From NCBI GenBank assembly GCA_031291725.1, contig JARLIM010000035.1:62001-126000 (forward strand): DNA of 64,000 nucleotides. Direction: 5' to 3'. The notes under the pieces were generated by a model. That model was not told where the DNA came from, did not search any database, and saw nothing but the letters and a program-made list of their open reading frames with translations. Position 1 is the first letter of the stretch. The number at the start of each line of letters is the position of its first letter. Source of the stretch: Acetobacteraceae bacterium (GTDB lineage Bacteria; Pseudomonadota; Alphaproteobacteria; Acetobacterales; Acetobacteraceae). This document shows positions 21,103 to 30,026 of the stretch, in pieces. A program made the position numbers and the translations under genes.

Positions 21103-21234
21103 AATCAGTGCCGACCCGACGCGGGTGCTGGCGCGTCGGGTCCGGCTTTGGTTAACTGACGAACGATCCGGGCCAAGCCGGACAAGTAAGAACCGATCAA
21201 AGTCCAATCGCAACGAACCCTGGGGAGGCGTTCC

Positions 21235-22482
21235 ATGTTCACACTCTCGCGCCGTGACGTATTCAAGACTGGTATCGGCGTCTCCGCCCTGGCGCTCACC
21301 GGGCGTGCCGTTCGTGCGGACGAACCGCTGCGCATCGGCTTCCTGACCGTCAAAACCGGACCGCTGGCGGCCGGCGGCATTCAGATGGAACAGGGGATGC
21401 TGACCTGGCTGAAGCTGAACAACAACAAAATCGGCGGACGCACCGTCGAACTGATGGTCGCCGACACCAACGGTGTGCCCGCCACCACCCGCACCAAGAC
21501 GGCCGAATTGGTTGAGCGTCAAAAGGCGCATCTGCTCATCGGCCCGCTCGCCGCCTTCGAGGCGCTCGCGGTGGCGGATTATACCGAGTCGCATCACATG
21601 CCCACGATGGGGCTGGCCGCGTTCGACGAGGGGACGCAGAAGGGCGCGCAGAAATATTTCGCCCGCCCCACCGCCTCGGCCGGGCAGGCGAGCCACGCAA
21701 TGGCGGCCTATTGTTATTCCGAACTCAAAATGCGCCGCATGGCGGTCATCGCCGACGATTTCGCCTATGGCCATCAGCAGACCAGCGCCTTCCTGCGGGT
21801 GTTCGAGGATATGGGCGGCAAGATCGTGCAGAAGATTTTGCCGCCGCTGAACGCACCGGATTACGGCACCTATATCTCGCAGATCAAAACCGATCTGGAC
21901 GGCATCTTCATGGGCTTTGCCGGCTCGAACGGCTTCCGCTTCACCAAGGCCTTCTTCGAATATGGCCTGGGCGGCAAGATCCCGCTCACCGGCGGTCTGA
22001 CCGCGATGGATGAGGCGATCCTGCAGCAGACCGGTGAGGATGCGGTGGGCATCATGACCGCGAACTATTACTCCGCCGCCTATGACAACGCCGCCAACAA
22101 GGCGTTCGTGGCGCAGATGAACAAGGATTATAAGGCCGATCCGGGCTATTACGCCTCCGGCCCGGCGATCTGCGGCGCGGTGCTCGATGCCGCCATCACC
22201 AAGCTTGGCGGCAAGGTCGATGATCCCGATCTGCTGATCAACACCATCCGCTCCAACGTGGTGGAAAACACCATTCGCGGCCCGGTGAAATTCGACGCCT
22301 ACGGTCAGGCCATCGGCAACATCTATATCCGCAAGGTCGAACGCAAGGCTGGCCACAACGTCAACACCGTCATCAAGACCTATGAGAATGTCAGCCAGTT
22401 CTGGACCTATGATCCGGTGGAATTCATGAAGAACCCGACCTATTCGCGCGATTGGCCGGTCGCCAAGAACCTGGAAAACTGA
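21235..22482 (+). CDS. branched-chain amino acid-type ABC transporter substrate-binding protein
   Basis: Tat-like signal, LRIGFLTVKTGPLAAGG, followed by LivHMGF homologues. Confidence 0.9.
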   Translation: MFTLSRRDVFKTGIGVSALALTGRAVRADEPLRIGFLTVKTGPLAAGGIQMEQGMLTWLKLNNNKIGGRTVELMVADTNGVPATTRTKTAELVERQKAHLLIGPLAAFEALAVADYTESHHMPTMGLAAFDEGTQKGAQKYFARPTASAGQASHAMAAYCYSELKMRRMAVIADDFAYGHQQTSAFLRVFEDMGGKIVQKILPPLNAPDYGTYISQIKTDLDGIFMGFAGSNGFRFTKAFFEYGLGGKIPLTGGLTAMDEAILQQTGEDAVGIMTANYYSAAYDNAANKAFVAQMNKDYKADPGYYASGPAICGAVLDAAITKLGGKVDDPDLLINTIRSNVVENTIRGPVKFDAYGQAIGNIYIRKVERKAGHNVNTVIKTYENVSQFWTYDPVEFMKNPTYSRDWPVAKNLEN

Positions 22483-22485
22483 CAC

Positions 22486-23346
22486 GTGCAGTTCTGGATC
22501 ATCCAGACGCTGAACAGCCTCGCGATGGGCGGGTTGTTGTTTCTGCTCTCGGCCGGATTTTCGTTGATCTTCGGCCTGATGCGGATCCCCAACCTCGCTC
22601 ATGGCGGCCTGTTTATGCTCGGGGCCTATGTGGGCGCGATGTGCATGCAGTGGGGTGTGCCGTTCTGGCTGGCGGCGATTGCCGCGGGGCTGGCGGTGGG
22701 CGCGCTGGGCACCGTGCTGGAGGGGGGGCTGCTGCGCCGGATGGCGGGCAATGAACAGGGGCAGGTGCTGATCACGCTTGGCATCTCCTTCATCATTGCC
22801 GATCTCTGCCTGCTCACCTGGGGGGGCGATCCGGTGCCGTTGGACGCGCCACGCATGCTGCGTCCGCCGGTGTTCCTGGCAGGCTTCGCTTTTCCCGGCT
22901 ATCGGCTGGCCGTGCTGGCCTTCGCGCTCATCGTCGCCCTCGGCCTGTGGCTGTTGCTGGAGCGCACACGATTGGGGGCGATGATCCGTGCCGGTGTGGA
23001 TGACCGCCTGATGGCGCGCAGCGTGGGCATTCGCGTCTCACGGCTGTTCTCGGCGGTGTTCTTCCTCGGTGCGTTCCTGGCCGGGCTCGGCGGCGTGATC
23101 GGCGGGCCGATCCTGTCGGCCTATCCCGGCCTGGACACCGACATGCTGCCACTGGCCTTGGTGGTGGTGATCCTGGGCGGCGTGGGCTCGCTGCCCGGTG
23201 CCTTGGTGGGGAGTTTCCTGGTGGGGATTATCTACAATTTCGGCACCGCGCTGTTCCCGGATTTCGCCTACGTGATCCTGTTCCTGCCGATGGTGGTGAT
23301 GCTGGTGGTCAAACCCAGCGGATTGTTCGGGCGGGTGACACGATGA
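22486..23346 (+). CDS. branched-chain amino acid ABC transporter permease (LivH-like)
   Basis: LNSLAMGGLLFLLSAGFSLIFGLMRIPNLAHGGLFMLGAY. Confidence 0.92.
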   Translation: MQFWIIQTLNSLAMGGLLFLLSAGFSLIFGLMRIPNLAHGGLFMLGAYVGAMCMQWGVPFWLAAIAAGLAVGALGTVLEGGLLRRMAGNEQGQVLITLGISFIIADLCLLTWGGDPVPLDAPRMLRPPVFLAGFAFPGYRLAVLAFALIVALGLWLLLERTRLGAMIRAGVDDRLMARSVGIRVSRLFSAVFFLGAFLAGLGGVIGGPILSAYPGLDTDMLPLALVVVILGGVGSLPGALVGSFLVGIIYNFGTALFPDFAYVILFLPMVVMLVVKPSGLFGRVTR

Positions 23347-24290
23347 CATTGCGTGGTTCACGTTTCTGGGCGTTGATGAGCCTGTTCCTCATCGCCCTGC
23401 CCTTCGCGCTGCCAAGCGATTACTATCTTGGCATCGCCACCCATGCCCTCGTTTTGGCCATCCTGGCATTGAGCCTGGACATCCTGATCGGCCAGGGTGG
23501 CATGACATCGCTTGGCCATGCGGTCTATCTCGGCCTGCCTGCTTATGCGGCGGCCTGGACAATGCAGAACGCCAACTGGCCGCCGGAACTCGCCATCCCC
23601 TTCGCCATCGCAATGGGCACCGCCGTCAGCGCGCTGTTCGCCGTGTTGTCGCTGCGGGCACGCGGTTTGGGTTTCCTGATGATCACCCTGGCCTTGGGGC
23701 AGGTGATGTGGGGGGCGGCCTATCGTTGGGTGGGGCTGACGGGGGGCGATAACGGCATCCGCATCCCGGTGCGCCCACCCGTGCTGGGAATCGACATCAG
23801 CTCGGTGCGCTCCTTCTACGTGGTGGTGGCTCTGGCGCTGATGGTGGCGCTGGTGTGCATCTGGCATCTGGAGCGCTCTCCCTTCGGCGCCTGCCTGCGC
23901 GGCACCAAGGATCAGCCGAAGCGGATGAACATGCTCGGTCATGATGTCTGGTCGATCCGCTTCCTCGCTTTCGTCTTTGCGGGCTTCTGGGGCTCGATTG
24001 CCGGCGTGTTGTATGTGTTCGACTATCTCTACGTCTCCCCCTCCTCGCTCTCGCTGCCGCAATCGGCGGAGGCGCTGTTGATGGTGGTCCTCGGCGGGGC
24101 GGGCACGCTGACCGGGCCGGTGGTGGGCGCGATCATCATCACGGTGATCAAAACAGTGGTCAGTTCCTATGTCGATCGTTGGTATTCGCTGCTGGGGCTG
24201 ACCTTCATCATCGTCGTCTCGGTGATGCCGCGCGGCTTGGTGCCGGGGCTGAAAGCCTGGTTCGCGCCGAAAGAAGGAGGTGCGAGATGA
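23343..24290 (+). CDS. branched-chain amino acid ABC transporter permease (LivM-like)
   Basis: LSLDILIGQGGMTSLGHAVYLGLPAY. Confidence 0.92.
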   Translation: MTLRGSRFWALMSLFLIALPFALPSDYYLGIATHALVLAILALSLDILIGQGGMTSLGHAVYLGLPAYAAAWTMQNANWPPELAIPFAIAMGTAVSALFAVLSLRARGLGFLMITLALGQVMWGAAYRWVGLTGGDNGIRIPVRPPVLGIDISSVRSFYVVVALALMVALVCIWHLERSPFGACLRGTKDQPKRMNMLGHDVWSIRFLAFVFAGFWGSIAGVLYVFDYLYVSPSSLSLPQSAEALLMVVLGGAGTLTGPVVGAIIITVIKTVVSSYVDRWYSLLGLTFIIVVSVMPRGLVPGLKAWFAPKEGGAR

Positions 24291-25030
24291 GCCATTTTGC
24301 CCTCGAAGTGGATGATATCTCCAAGCGCTTCGGCGGTCTGGCCGCCACACGCAATGTCACGCTGCGGGTCAAACCCGGTGAGCGCCGATTGCTGATCGGG
24401 CCGAATGGTGCGGGCAAGACCACGCTGTTCAACCAGATTGCCGGCGATTTTCTGCCCGATAGCGGTGCGATCAGGCTGTTCGGTCAGGAGATGACCCGGC
24501 TGCCCACCAAAAAGCGGGTGCGGATGGGCCTCTCGCGCACCTATCAGATCCTCACTTTGTTCCCCAACGACACGCTGCGCCACAACGTCGCCCTTGCCCT
24601 GCTCGGCACTGAAGGCGGCGGCTGGTCGTGCTGGTCGTCGCTGGCCGCCAAGCGGGACATGATGGCGCGTGCCGATGACGCCCTCGCCGCCGTCGGTCTG
24701 GGCGATGCCGCCGGGCGGGAGGTGGCACAAACCTCCTATGGTGAGCGGCGGCGTCTGGAATTGGCGATGGCCTTGGCGCAAAAGCCGAAAGTGCTGCTGC
24801 TCGACGAACCTTTGGCCGGTCTGTCCGCCGACGAGCGCGAGACGGTGCGCGCCCTGCTGGAACACATCCCGCGCGACGTGACCATCGTGATGATCGAGCA
24901 TGACATGGATGTCGCCCTCGCCTTTGCCGACCAGATCACACTTCTCAATTTCGGTCAGGTGGTGCTGGAAGGCACGCGGGCCGAGGTGATCGCCGATCCG
25001 CGCACGCGGGAGGTTTATCTTGGCCATTGA
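24287..25030 (+). CDS. ABC transporter ATP-binding protein (LivG-like)
   Basis: LIGPNGAGKTTLFNQIAGDF; start ATG 24287 after AGGAGG. Confidence 0.93.
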   Translation: MSHFALEVDDISKRFGGLAATRNVTLRVKPGERRLLIGPNGAGKTTLFNQIAGDFLPDSGAIRLFGQEMTRLPTKKRVRMGLSRTYQILTLFPNDTLRHNVALALLGTEGGGWSCWSSLAAKRDMMARADDALAAVGLGDAAGREVAQTSYGERRRLELAMALAQKPKVLLLDEPLAGLSADERETVRALLEHIPRDVTIVMIEHDMDVALAFADQITLLNFGQVVLEGTRAEVIADPRTREVYLGH

Positions 25031-25724
25031 TGCGCTCACTCTCACCGATATCGACGCCTATTACGGCGACAGCCACGTGCTGCACCGCGTCTCACTCACT
25101 CTGAAACAGGGTGAATTGCTGGCCCTGCTCGGGCGCAATGGGGCGGGCAAAAGCACCACGCTTGCCACCGTCATGGGCTGGCTCAAGCCGCGTCCGGGCC
25201 GTATTTCGGTGTTCGGCGAACAGATCGGCGGATTGTCCCCCGAGGCCATCGTCGCCAAGGGTGTCGCCCTGGTGCCACAGGGACGGCGCATTTTCCCGTC
25301 GCTGAGCGTGCGCGAGAACCTCATCGTCGCTGCCCGAGGCAAGGGGCGCTGGGATATGGAGCGGGTGTTCGACACCTTTCCCCGCCTGCGCGAACGCAAA
25401 TCGCAGGCGGCGGGCTCGCTCTCTGGTGGTGAGCAGCAAATGCTCGCCATCGGTCGCGCCTTGATGAGCAATCCGCGCGTGCTGATGATGGATGAGCCAT
25501 CCGAAGGCCTCGCCCCGCAGATTGTCGCCGAAGTGGGCCGCATCATCGCCGGTTTGCGGGAAGAGGGGCTGTCGATCCTGCTGGTGGAACAGAATCTCGA
25601 CCTCGCCATGTCTTTGGCCAATGACGTGGTCATCCTCAACACCGGCCGCGTCGCAGCCTTCGGCAATGCCGCCGATATCGCCCGCAACCAGGACGTCATC
25701 GACCAGAATCTGGGCGTCTTCTGA
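25020..25724 (+). CDS. ABC transporter ATP-binding protein (LivF-like), TTG start
   Basis: LLGRNGAGKSTTLATVMGW, LSGGEQQMLAIGRALM. Confidence 0.93.
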   Translation: MAIDALTLTDIDAYYGDSHVLHRVSLTLKQGELLALLGRNGAGKSTTLATVMGWLKPRPGRISVFGEQIGGLSPEAIVAKGVALVPQGRRIFPSLSVRENLIVAARGKGRWDMERVFDTFPRLRERKSQAAGSLSGGEQQMLAIGRALMSNPRVLMMDEPSEGLAPQIVAEVGRIIAGLREEGLSILLVEQNLDLAMSLANDVVILNTGRVAAFGNAADIARNQDVIDQNLGVF

Positions 25725-25750
25725 TCCAATCACACGTAAGGACTACACCG

Positions 25751-26815
25751 ATGGAAGAGACCAACCATTACGGCCTGACCTCGGCGCGCGCCCATGGCCG
25801 CCCTGGCCGCGAAACCCGCCCGAAATCCCTCACGGTGGACATGCATTCTCATATCTACCTGCCACACGCCGACGCCTTCGCCGGTCCGCAGGTGGATTTC
25901 AGCACCATCCCGATGGCCAAGTTCAGCACCAACCCAACCCGCGCGCTGAACCGCAAGCAGGATGTCGAGCGCACGCCGAACATGCGTGAGTATGACATTC
26001 GCCTCAAGGACATGGAGCAGGCCGGGATCGACGTGCAGGTGATCATGTCCGCCCCGCAGCAATGCTACACCACCGTCGCACCGGAGGTGGCCGTGAAGGC
26101 GGCAACCATGGTCAATGACGGCATCGCCGAATGGGTATCCAAAATGCCGGACCGCTTCATCCCGCTCGGCTCGGTGCCGATGCAGGAACCGGAAGCCGCC
26201 GTGGCCGAACTGGAGCGCGTGATGGGGCCGCTCGGCTTCAAGGGCGTGCAGATCCTGACCAATATCCATGGCCGCGAGCTTTCAGACCCGATGTTCGCCC
26301 CGTTCTGGGCCGCCGCCGAGCGGCTGGGCGCCGTCGTGCTGCTGCATCCGTTGGGCTTCACCCATGGCGAGCGCCTGTCGGAATTCTACTTCAGCAACGT
26401 CATCGGCAACCCGCTGGAGACCACGATTGCGCTGCATCACCTGATCTTCGGCGGCGTGCTGGAACGGCATCCGAAGCTGAAGCTGGTGGCCGTGCATGGC
26501 GGTGGCTATCTGGCCAGCTATTCCGGCCGCATCGACCACGCCTGGGGCGCGCGCTCGGATTGCCGCGGCACGCTGCCCTTGCCGCCCTCGACCTATCTCA
26601 AGCGGGTGTTCGTCGACAGCGTGGTGTTCACCCCGCATCAATTGGACGCGCTGCTGAAGGTGTTCGGCCCGGATCAGGTGCTGATGGGCACCGACTATCC
26701 GTATGACATGGCCGAAGCCGACCCGATCGGTCATCTGCGCTCGCTGGAAGGGCTGGATGAGAGTGTGGTGCAAAAGCTGGCAGGTGGGAATTCGCAGAAA
26801 CTGTTCGGCATCTGA
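25751..26815 (+). CDS. amidohydrolase family protein (aminocarboxymuconate-semialdehyde decarboxylase-like)
   Basis: VDMHSHIYLPHAD, LLHPLGF, AVHGGGYLASYSGRIDHAW, GTDYPYDM. Confidence 0.9.
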   Translation: MEETNHYGLTSARAHGRPGRETRPKSLTVDMHSHIYLPHADAFAGPQVDFSTIPMAKFSTNPTRALNRKQDVERTPNMREYDIRLKDMEQAGIDVQVIMSAPQQCYTTVAPEVAVKAATMVNDGIAEWVSKMPDRFIPLGSVPMQEPEAAVAELERVMGPLGFKGVQILTNIHGRELSDPMFAPFWAAAERLGAVVLLHPLGFTHGERLSEFYFSNVIGNPLETTIALHHLIFGGVLERHPKLKLVAVHGGGYLASYSGRIDHAWGARSDCRGTLPLPPSTYLKRVFVDSVVFTPHQLDALLKVFGPDQVLMGTDYPYDMAEADPIGHLRSLEGLDESVVQKLAGGNSQKLFGI

Positions 26816-26844
26816 GACGCCGTAGGGCGGGTTTGCTCTTTTTC

Positions 26845-26938
26845 CGTCATTGCGAGCGCCGCGAAGCACCCCATCGCGCCATCGGCCCGGCTTGCGGCGC
26901 GATGGGGTGCTTCCTCGCTTGCGCTCCTGGCAATGACG
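26845..26938. repeat. REP/MITE-like palindromic intergenic repeat, copy 4
   Basis: cgtcattgcgagcgccgcgaagcaccccatcgcgcc ... ggcgcgatggggtgcttcctcg...gcaatgacg. Confidence 0.85.
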
Positions 26939-26975
26939 ACCTCATACATAAGGCTCCGAAACCCACGGAGTCCCG

Positions 26976-27713
26976 ATGGAATGGCAAGCGCCCGGCGTGG
27001 TGCTCGATGTGCGGCCCTATGGCGAGGCAGACGCGATTGCCACGATTCTGACCGAGGAATACGGCGCCCATCGCGGCCTCGCCCGTGGTGCGCAATCCCG
27101 CGGCAAGGCCGCGCTGTGGCAGAAGGGCAATCTCATCCAGGCGCATTGGGTGGGCCGATTGTCCGACCAGCTCGGCAGCTTCTCCGCCGAACTCGTCCAC
27201 CCCGCCGCGGCCCCGATCATGGACGACCCGCTGCTGCTGGCCATCCTCACCTCCTGCTGTGCCGTGGCCGAGGGGGCGTTGATCGAGCGCGAGCCGCAGC
27301 CGGAGGTCTTCGATGGGCTGGTCCATCTGCTCGCCCGCCTACCGCTCGGCCCCGTCATGCTGGCCGACACCATACGCTGGGAACTCCGCCTGCTCGCTGG
27401 GCTGGGCTATGGCTTGGATGTCAAAGCCTGCGCCGTCACCGGGATGAATGAACGCCTCGCCTATGTCTCTCCCCGCACCGGCCGCGCCGTCACCGAGGCG
27501 GCGGCGGGGGTGTGGAAAGAACGCCTGCTGCCTTTGCCCGGCTTTCTTCTCACCGACTCGGTGGGCAATGCGGCAGAATGGGTCGATGGGTTGCGACTGG
27601 CCGGGCACTTCCTGGCGCGTGACGCTTTCGGCCACCACCATCGCCCCTTGCCGCAAGCCCGGCTGGCCCTTTACGACCGCGCTGTACAACTGGCGCTGAA
27701 CGAGACGACATGA
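26976..27713 (+). CDS. recO: DNA repair protein RecO
   Basis: [41 protein letters not shown]. Confidence 0.92.
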   Translation: MEWQAPGVVLDVRPYGEADAIATILTEEYGAHRGLARGAQSRGKAALWQKGNLIQAHWVGRLSDQLGSFSAELVHPAAAPIMDDPLLLAILTSCCAVAEGALIEREPQPEVFDGLVHLLARLPLGPVMLADTIRWELRLLAGLGYGLDVKACAVTGMNERLAYVSPRTGRAVTEAAAGVWKERLLPLPGFLLTDSVGNAAEWVDGLRLAGHFLARDAFGHHHRPLPQARLALYDRAVQLALNETT

Positions 27714-29932
27714 GCGACGACCTGACCGCAGGCCATATCGAAGACACCAAGCTCTATGACGCGCTGAGCCAGCGTTATCTGGCCTATGCGATGTCCACCA
27801 TCACCTCGCGCTCGCTGCCCGATGTGCGCGATGGGCTCAAGCCGGTGCATCGCCGCATCGTCTATGCGATGCAGTTGCTCAAGCTCGACCCCAATGCCGG
27901 GTTCAAGAAATGCGCGCGCATCGTGGGTGACGTGATGGGTAAATTCCATCCGCATGGCGACAGCTCGATCTATGAGGCGATGGTGCGGCTGGCGCAGGAT
28001 TTCGCCACGCGCTTTCCGGTGGTCGAAGGCCAGGGCAATTTCGGCAATATCGACGGCGATAACCCCGCCGCCATGCGCTACACCGAAAGCCGCCTCACTG
28101 ACGTCGCCAAAGCCTTGCTCGCCGGCATCGATGAAGACGCGGTGGATTTCCGCGCCACCTATGATGGCGAGGAACGCGAGCCTGTCGTCCTGCCCGGCGG
28201 CTTTCCGAATTTGCTCGCCAATGGGGCGGCAGGCATCGCCGTCGGCATGGCCACCTCCATCCCGCCGCACAATGCGGGCGAGGTGTGTTCGGCGGCCATT
28301 CACCTCATCCAACACCCCAACGCCACCACCGCCGATCTGCTCGAACACATGCCCGCGCCGGATTTCCCCACCGGCGGCGTGCTGATGGAAGAAAAGGCGT
28401 CGCTGATCCAGGCTTACGAGACCGGGCGCGGCGGCTTTCGCACGCGGGCGAAATGGGAGGTCGAGAAGGGCAAGATGGGCGTGTGGTCCATCATCGTCAC
28501 CGAAATCCCCTATCAGGTGCAGAAATCCCGGCTGATCGAACAGATCGCCCAGCTGATGGAAGACAAGAAGCTTCCCTTGCTCGGCGACATCCGCGACGAG
28601 AGCACCGATGTCATCCGCCTCGTGCTGGAGCCGAAAAATCGCGGCGTGGAGCCGGAAGTGCTGATGGAAACCCTCTTCCGCGCCACCCCGCTGGAGAGCC
28701 GCTTCCCGCTGAACATGAACGTGCTCACCGCCGACCGCACCCCGCGCGTGCTCGGGCTGAAAGAGGTGCTGCGCCACTGGCTCGACCATCGCCATGAGGT
28801 GCTCATCCGCCGCTCGAACCACCGTCTGGCCGCGATTGAGAAGCGCCTGGAAATCCTCGACGGGTTCATCAAGGTCTATCTCAACCTCGATGAGGTCATC
28901 CGCATCATCCGCTACGAGGATGAGCCGAAAAAGGAACTCATCCGCGTCTTCGACCTCAGCGAGATGCAGGCCGAAGCCATTCTCAACATGCGGCTGCGCA
29001 GCCTGCGCAAGCTGGAGGAGATGGAAATCCGCGAGGAGCACGCCAAACTCACCGCCGAACGCGCGGGTCTGGCCGCCCTGCTGTCCGATGAGGGGCTGCG
29101 CTGGGCGAAGATCACCTCTGAGATCTCGGAAACCCGCGAGAAATTCGGATCTGGCCCACTCGGCAGCCGCCGCACGCTGCTTGGCGATGGTGCCGCCACG
29201 GTGGAAGTCACCATGGATGCCTTCGTCGAGCGCGAGGCGATCACCGTCATTCTGTCCGACAAAGGCTGGCTGCGCGCGGTCAAGGGCGCCGTGGCCGATC
29301 CGTCCGAGCTGAAATTCAAGGAAAGCGACCGGCTGCGCAGCATCGTGGCGTGCGACACCACCGACAAGCTCTGCCTCTTCGCCACCAACGGCAAAGCCTA
29401 CACCCTCAAAGCCGCCGATATTCCGCGCGGGCGCGGCGATGGCCAGAATGTGCGGGTGATCATCGATCTCGGTGATGGTGAGGACGTGGTGCGGCTGTTC
29501 GTGCATCGCGACGGCCAGAAAAAGCTCGTCGCCAGTTCCGCCGGACGCGGATTCCTGATCGCCAGCGACGAACTCTCCGCCGAGAAGCGCACCGGCAAGC
29601 AGATCCTCAACGTCAAACCCGACGAAGAGGCGGTGGCGTGCTGCGATATCGAGGGCGATACCGTCGCCGTGGTGGGGCAGAACCGCAAAATGGTGGTCTT
29701 CCCGCTCAACCAAATCCCCGACATGCAGCGCGGCCAGGGGGTGATCCTGCAACGCTACAAGGATGGCGGCATGAGCGATCTGAAGGTTTTTGTCCTCGCC
29801 GAGGGTCTGAGTTGGAAAACCGGTGACAAAATCCGCACCGAAGCCAAGCTGATGGTCTGGCAGGCCGATCGCGGAAGCCAGGGCAAAATGCTGCCCAACG
29901 GCTTCCCCAAGAGCGGCAAATTCGGCATTTAG
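27710..29932 (+). CDS. parC: DNA topoisomerase IV subunit A
   Basis: [50 protein letters not shown]; 740 aa. Confidence 0.95.
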   Translation: MSDDLTAGHIEDTKLYDALSQRYLAYAMSTITSRSLPDVRDGLKPVHRRIVYAMQLLKLDPNAGFKKCARIVGDVMGKFHPHGDSSIYEAMVRLAQDFATRFPVVEGQGNFGNIDGDNPAAMRYTESRLTDVAKALLAGIDEDAVDFRATYDGEEREPVVLPGGFPNLLANGAAGIAVGMATSIPPHNAGEVCSAAIHLIQHPNATTADLLEHMPAPDFPTGGVLMEEKASLIQAYETGRGGFRTRAKWEVEKGKMGVWSIIVTEIPYQVQKSRLIEQIAQLMEDKKLPLLGDIRDESTDVIRLVLEPKNRGVEPEVLMETLFRATPLESRFPLNMNVLTADRTPRVLGLKEVLRHWLDHRHEVLIRRSNHRLAAIEKRLEILDGFIKVYLNLDEVIRIIRYEDEPKKELIRVFDLSEMQAEAILNMRLRSLRKLEEMEIREEHAKLTAERAGLAALLSDEGLRWAKITSEISETREKFGSGPLGSRRTLLGDGAATVEVTMDAFVEREAITVILSDKGWLRAVKGAVADPSELKFKESDRLRSIVACDTTDKLCLFATNGKAYTLKAADIPRGRGDGQNVRVIIDLGDGEDVVRLFVHRDGQKKLVASSAGRGFLIASDELSAEKRTGKQILNVKPDEEAVACCDIEGDTVAVVGQNRKMVVFPLNQIPDMQRGQGVILQRYKDGGMSDLKVFVLAEGLSWKTGDKIRTEAKLMVWQADRGSQGKMLPNGFPKSGKFGI

Positions 29933-30026
29933 CACGCAAACTAAGGGTTTTTCGCTAGTTGCATTGCAAGCATCACAATTTGTTTACCAGTTGGGAGTGT
30001 GCTACCGATAATACTGGTCAACCGGA

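Noticed and set aside
20005-22602. 865-aa minus-strand ORF
   Set aside because: Shadow ORF antisense to clear LLM oxidoreductase and ABC binding-protein genes; composition typical of high-GC antisense frames (His/Arg/Gly-rich), no recognisable domain.
5662-26938. CRISPR-like interpretation of repeated palindromes
   Set aside because: Copies are dispersed kilobases apart, not regularly spaced with unique spacers; they are REP/MITE-like.
27671-29935. 754-aa minus-strand ORF
   Set aside because: Antisense mirror of parC; no domain, caused by codon-position GC bias.
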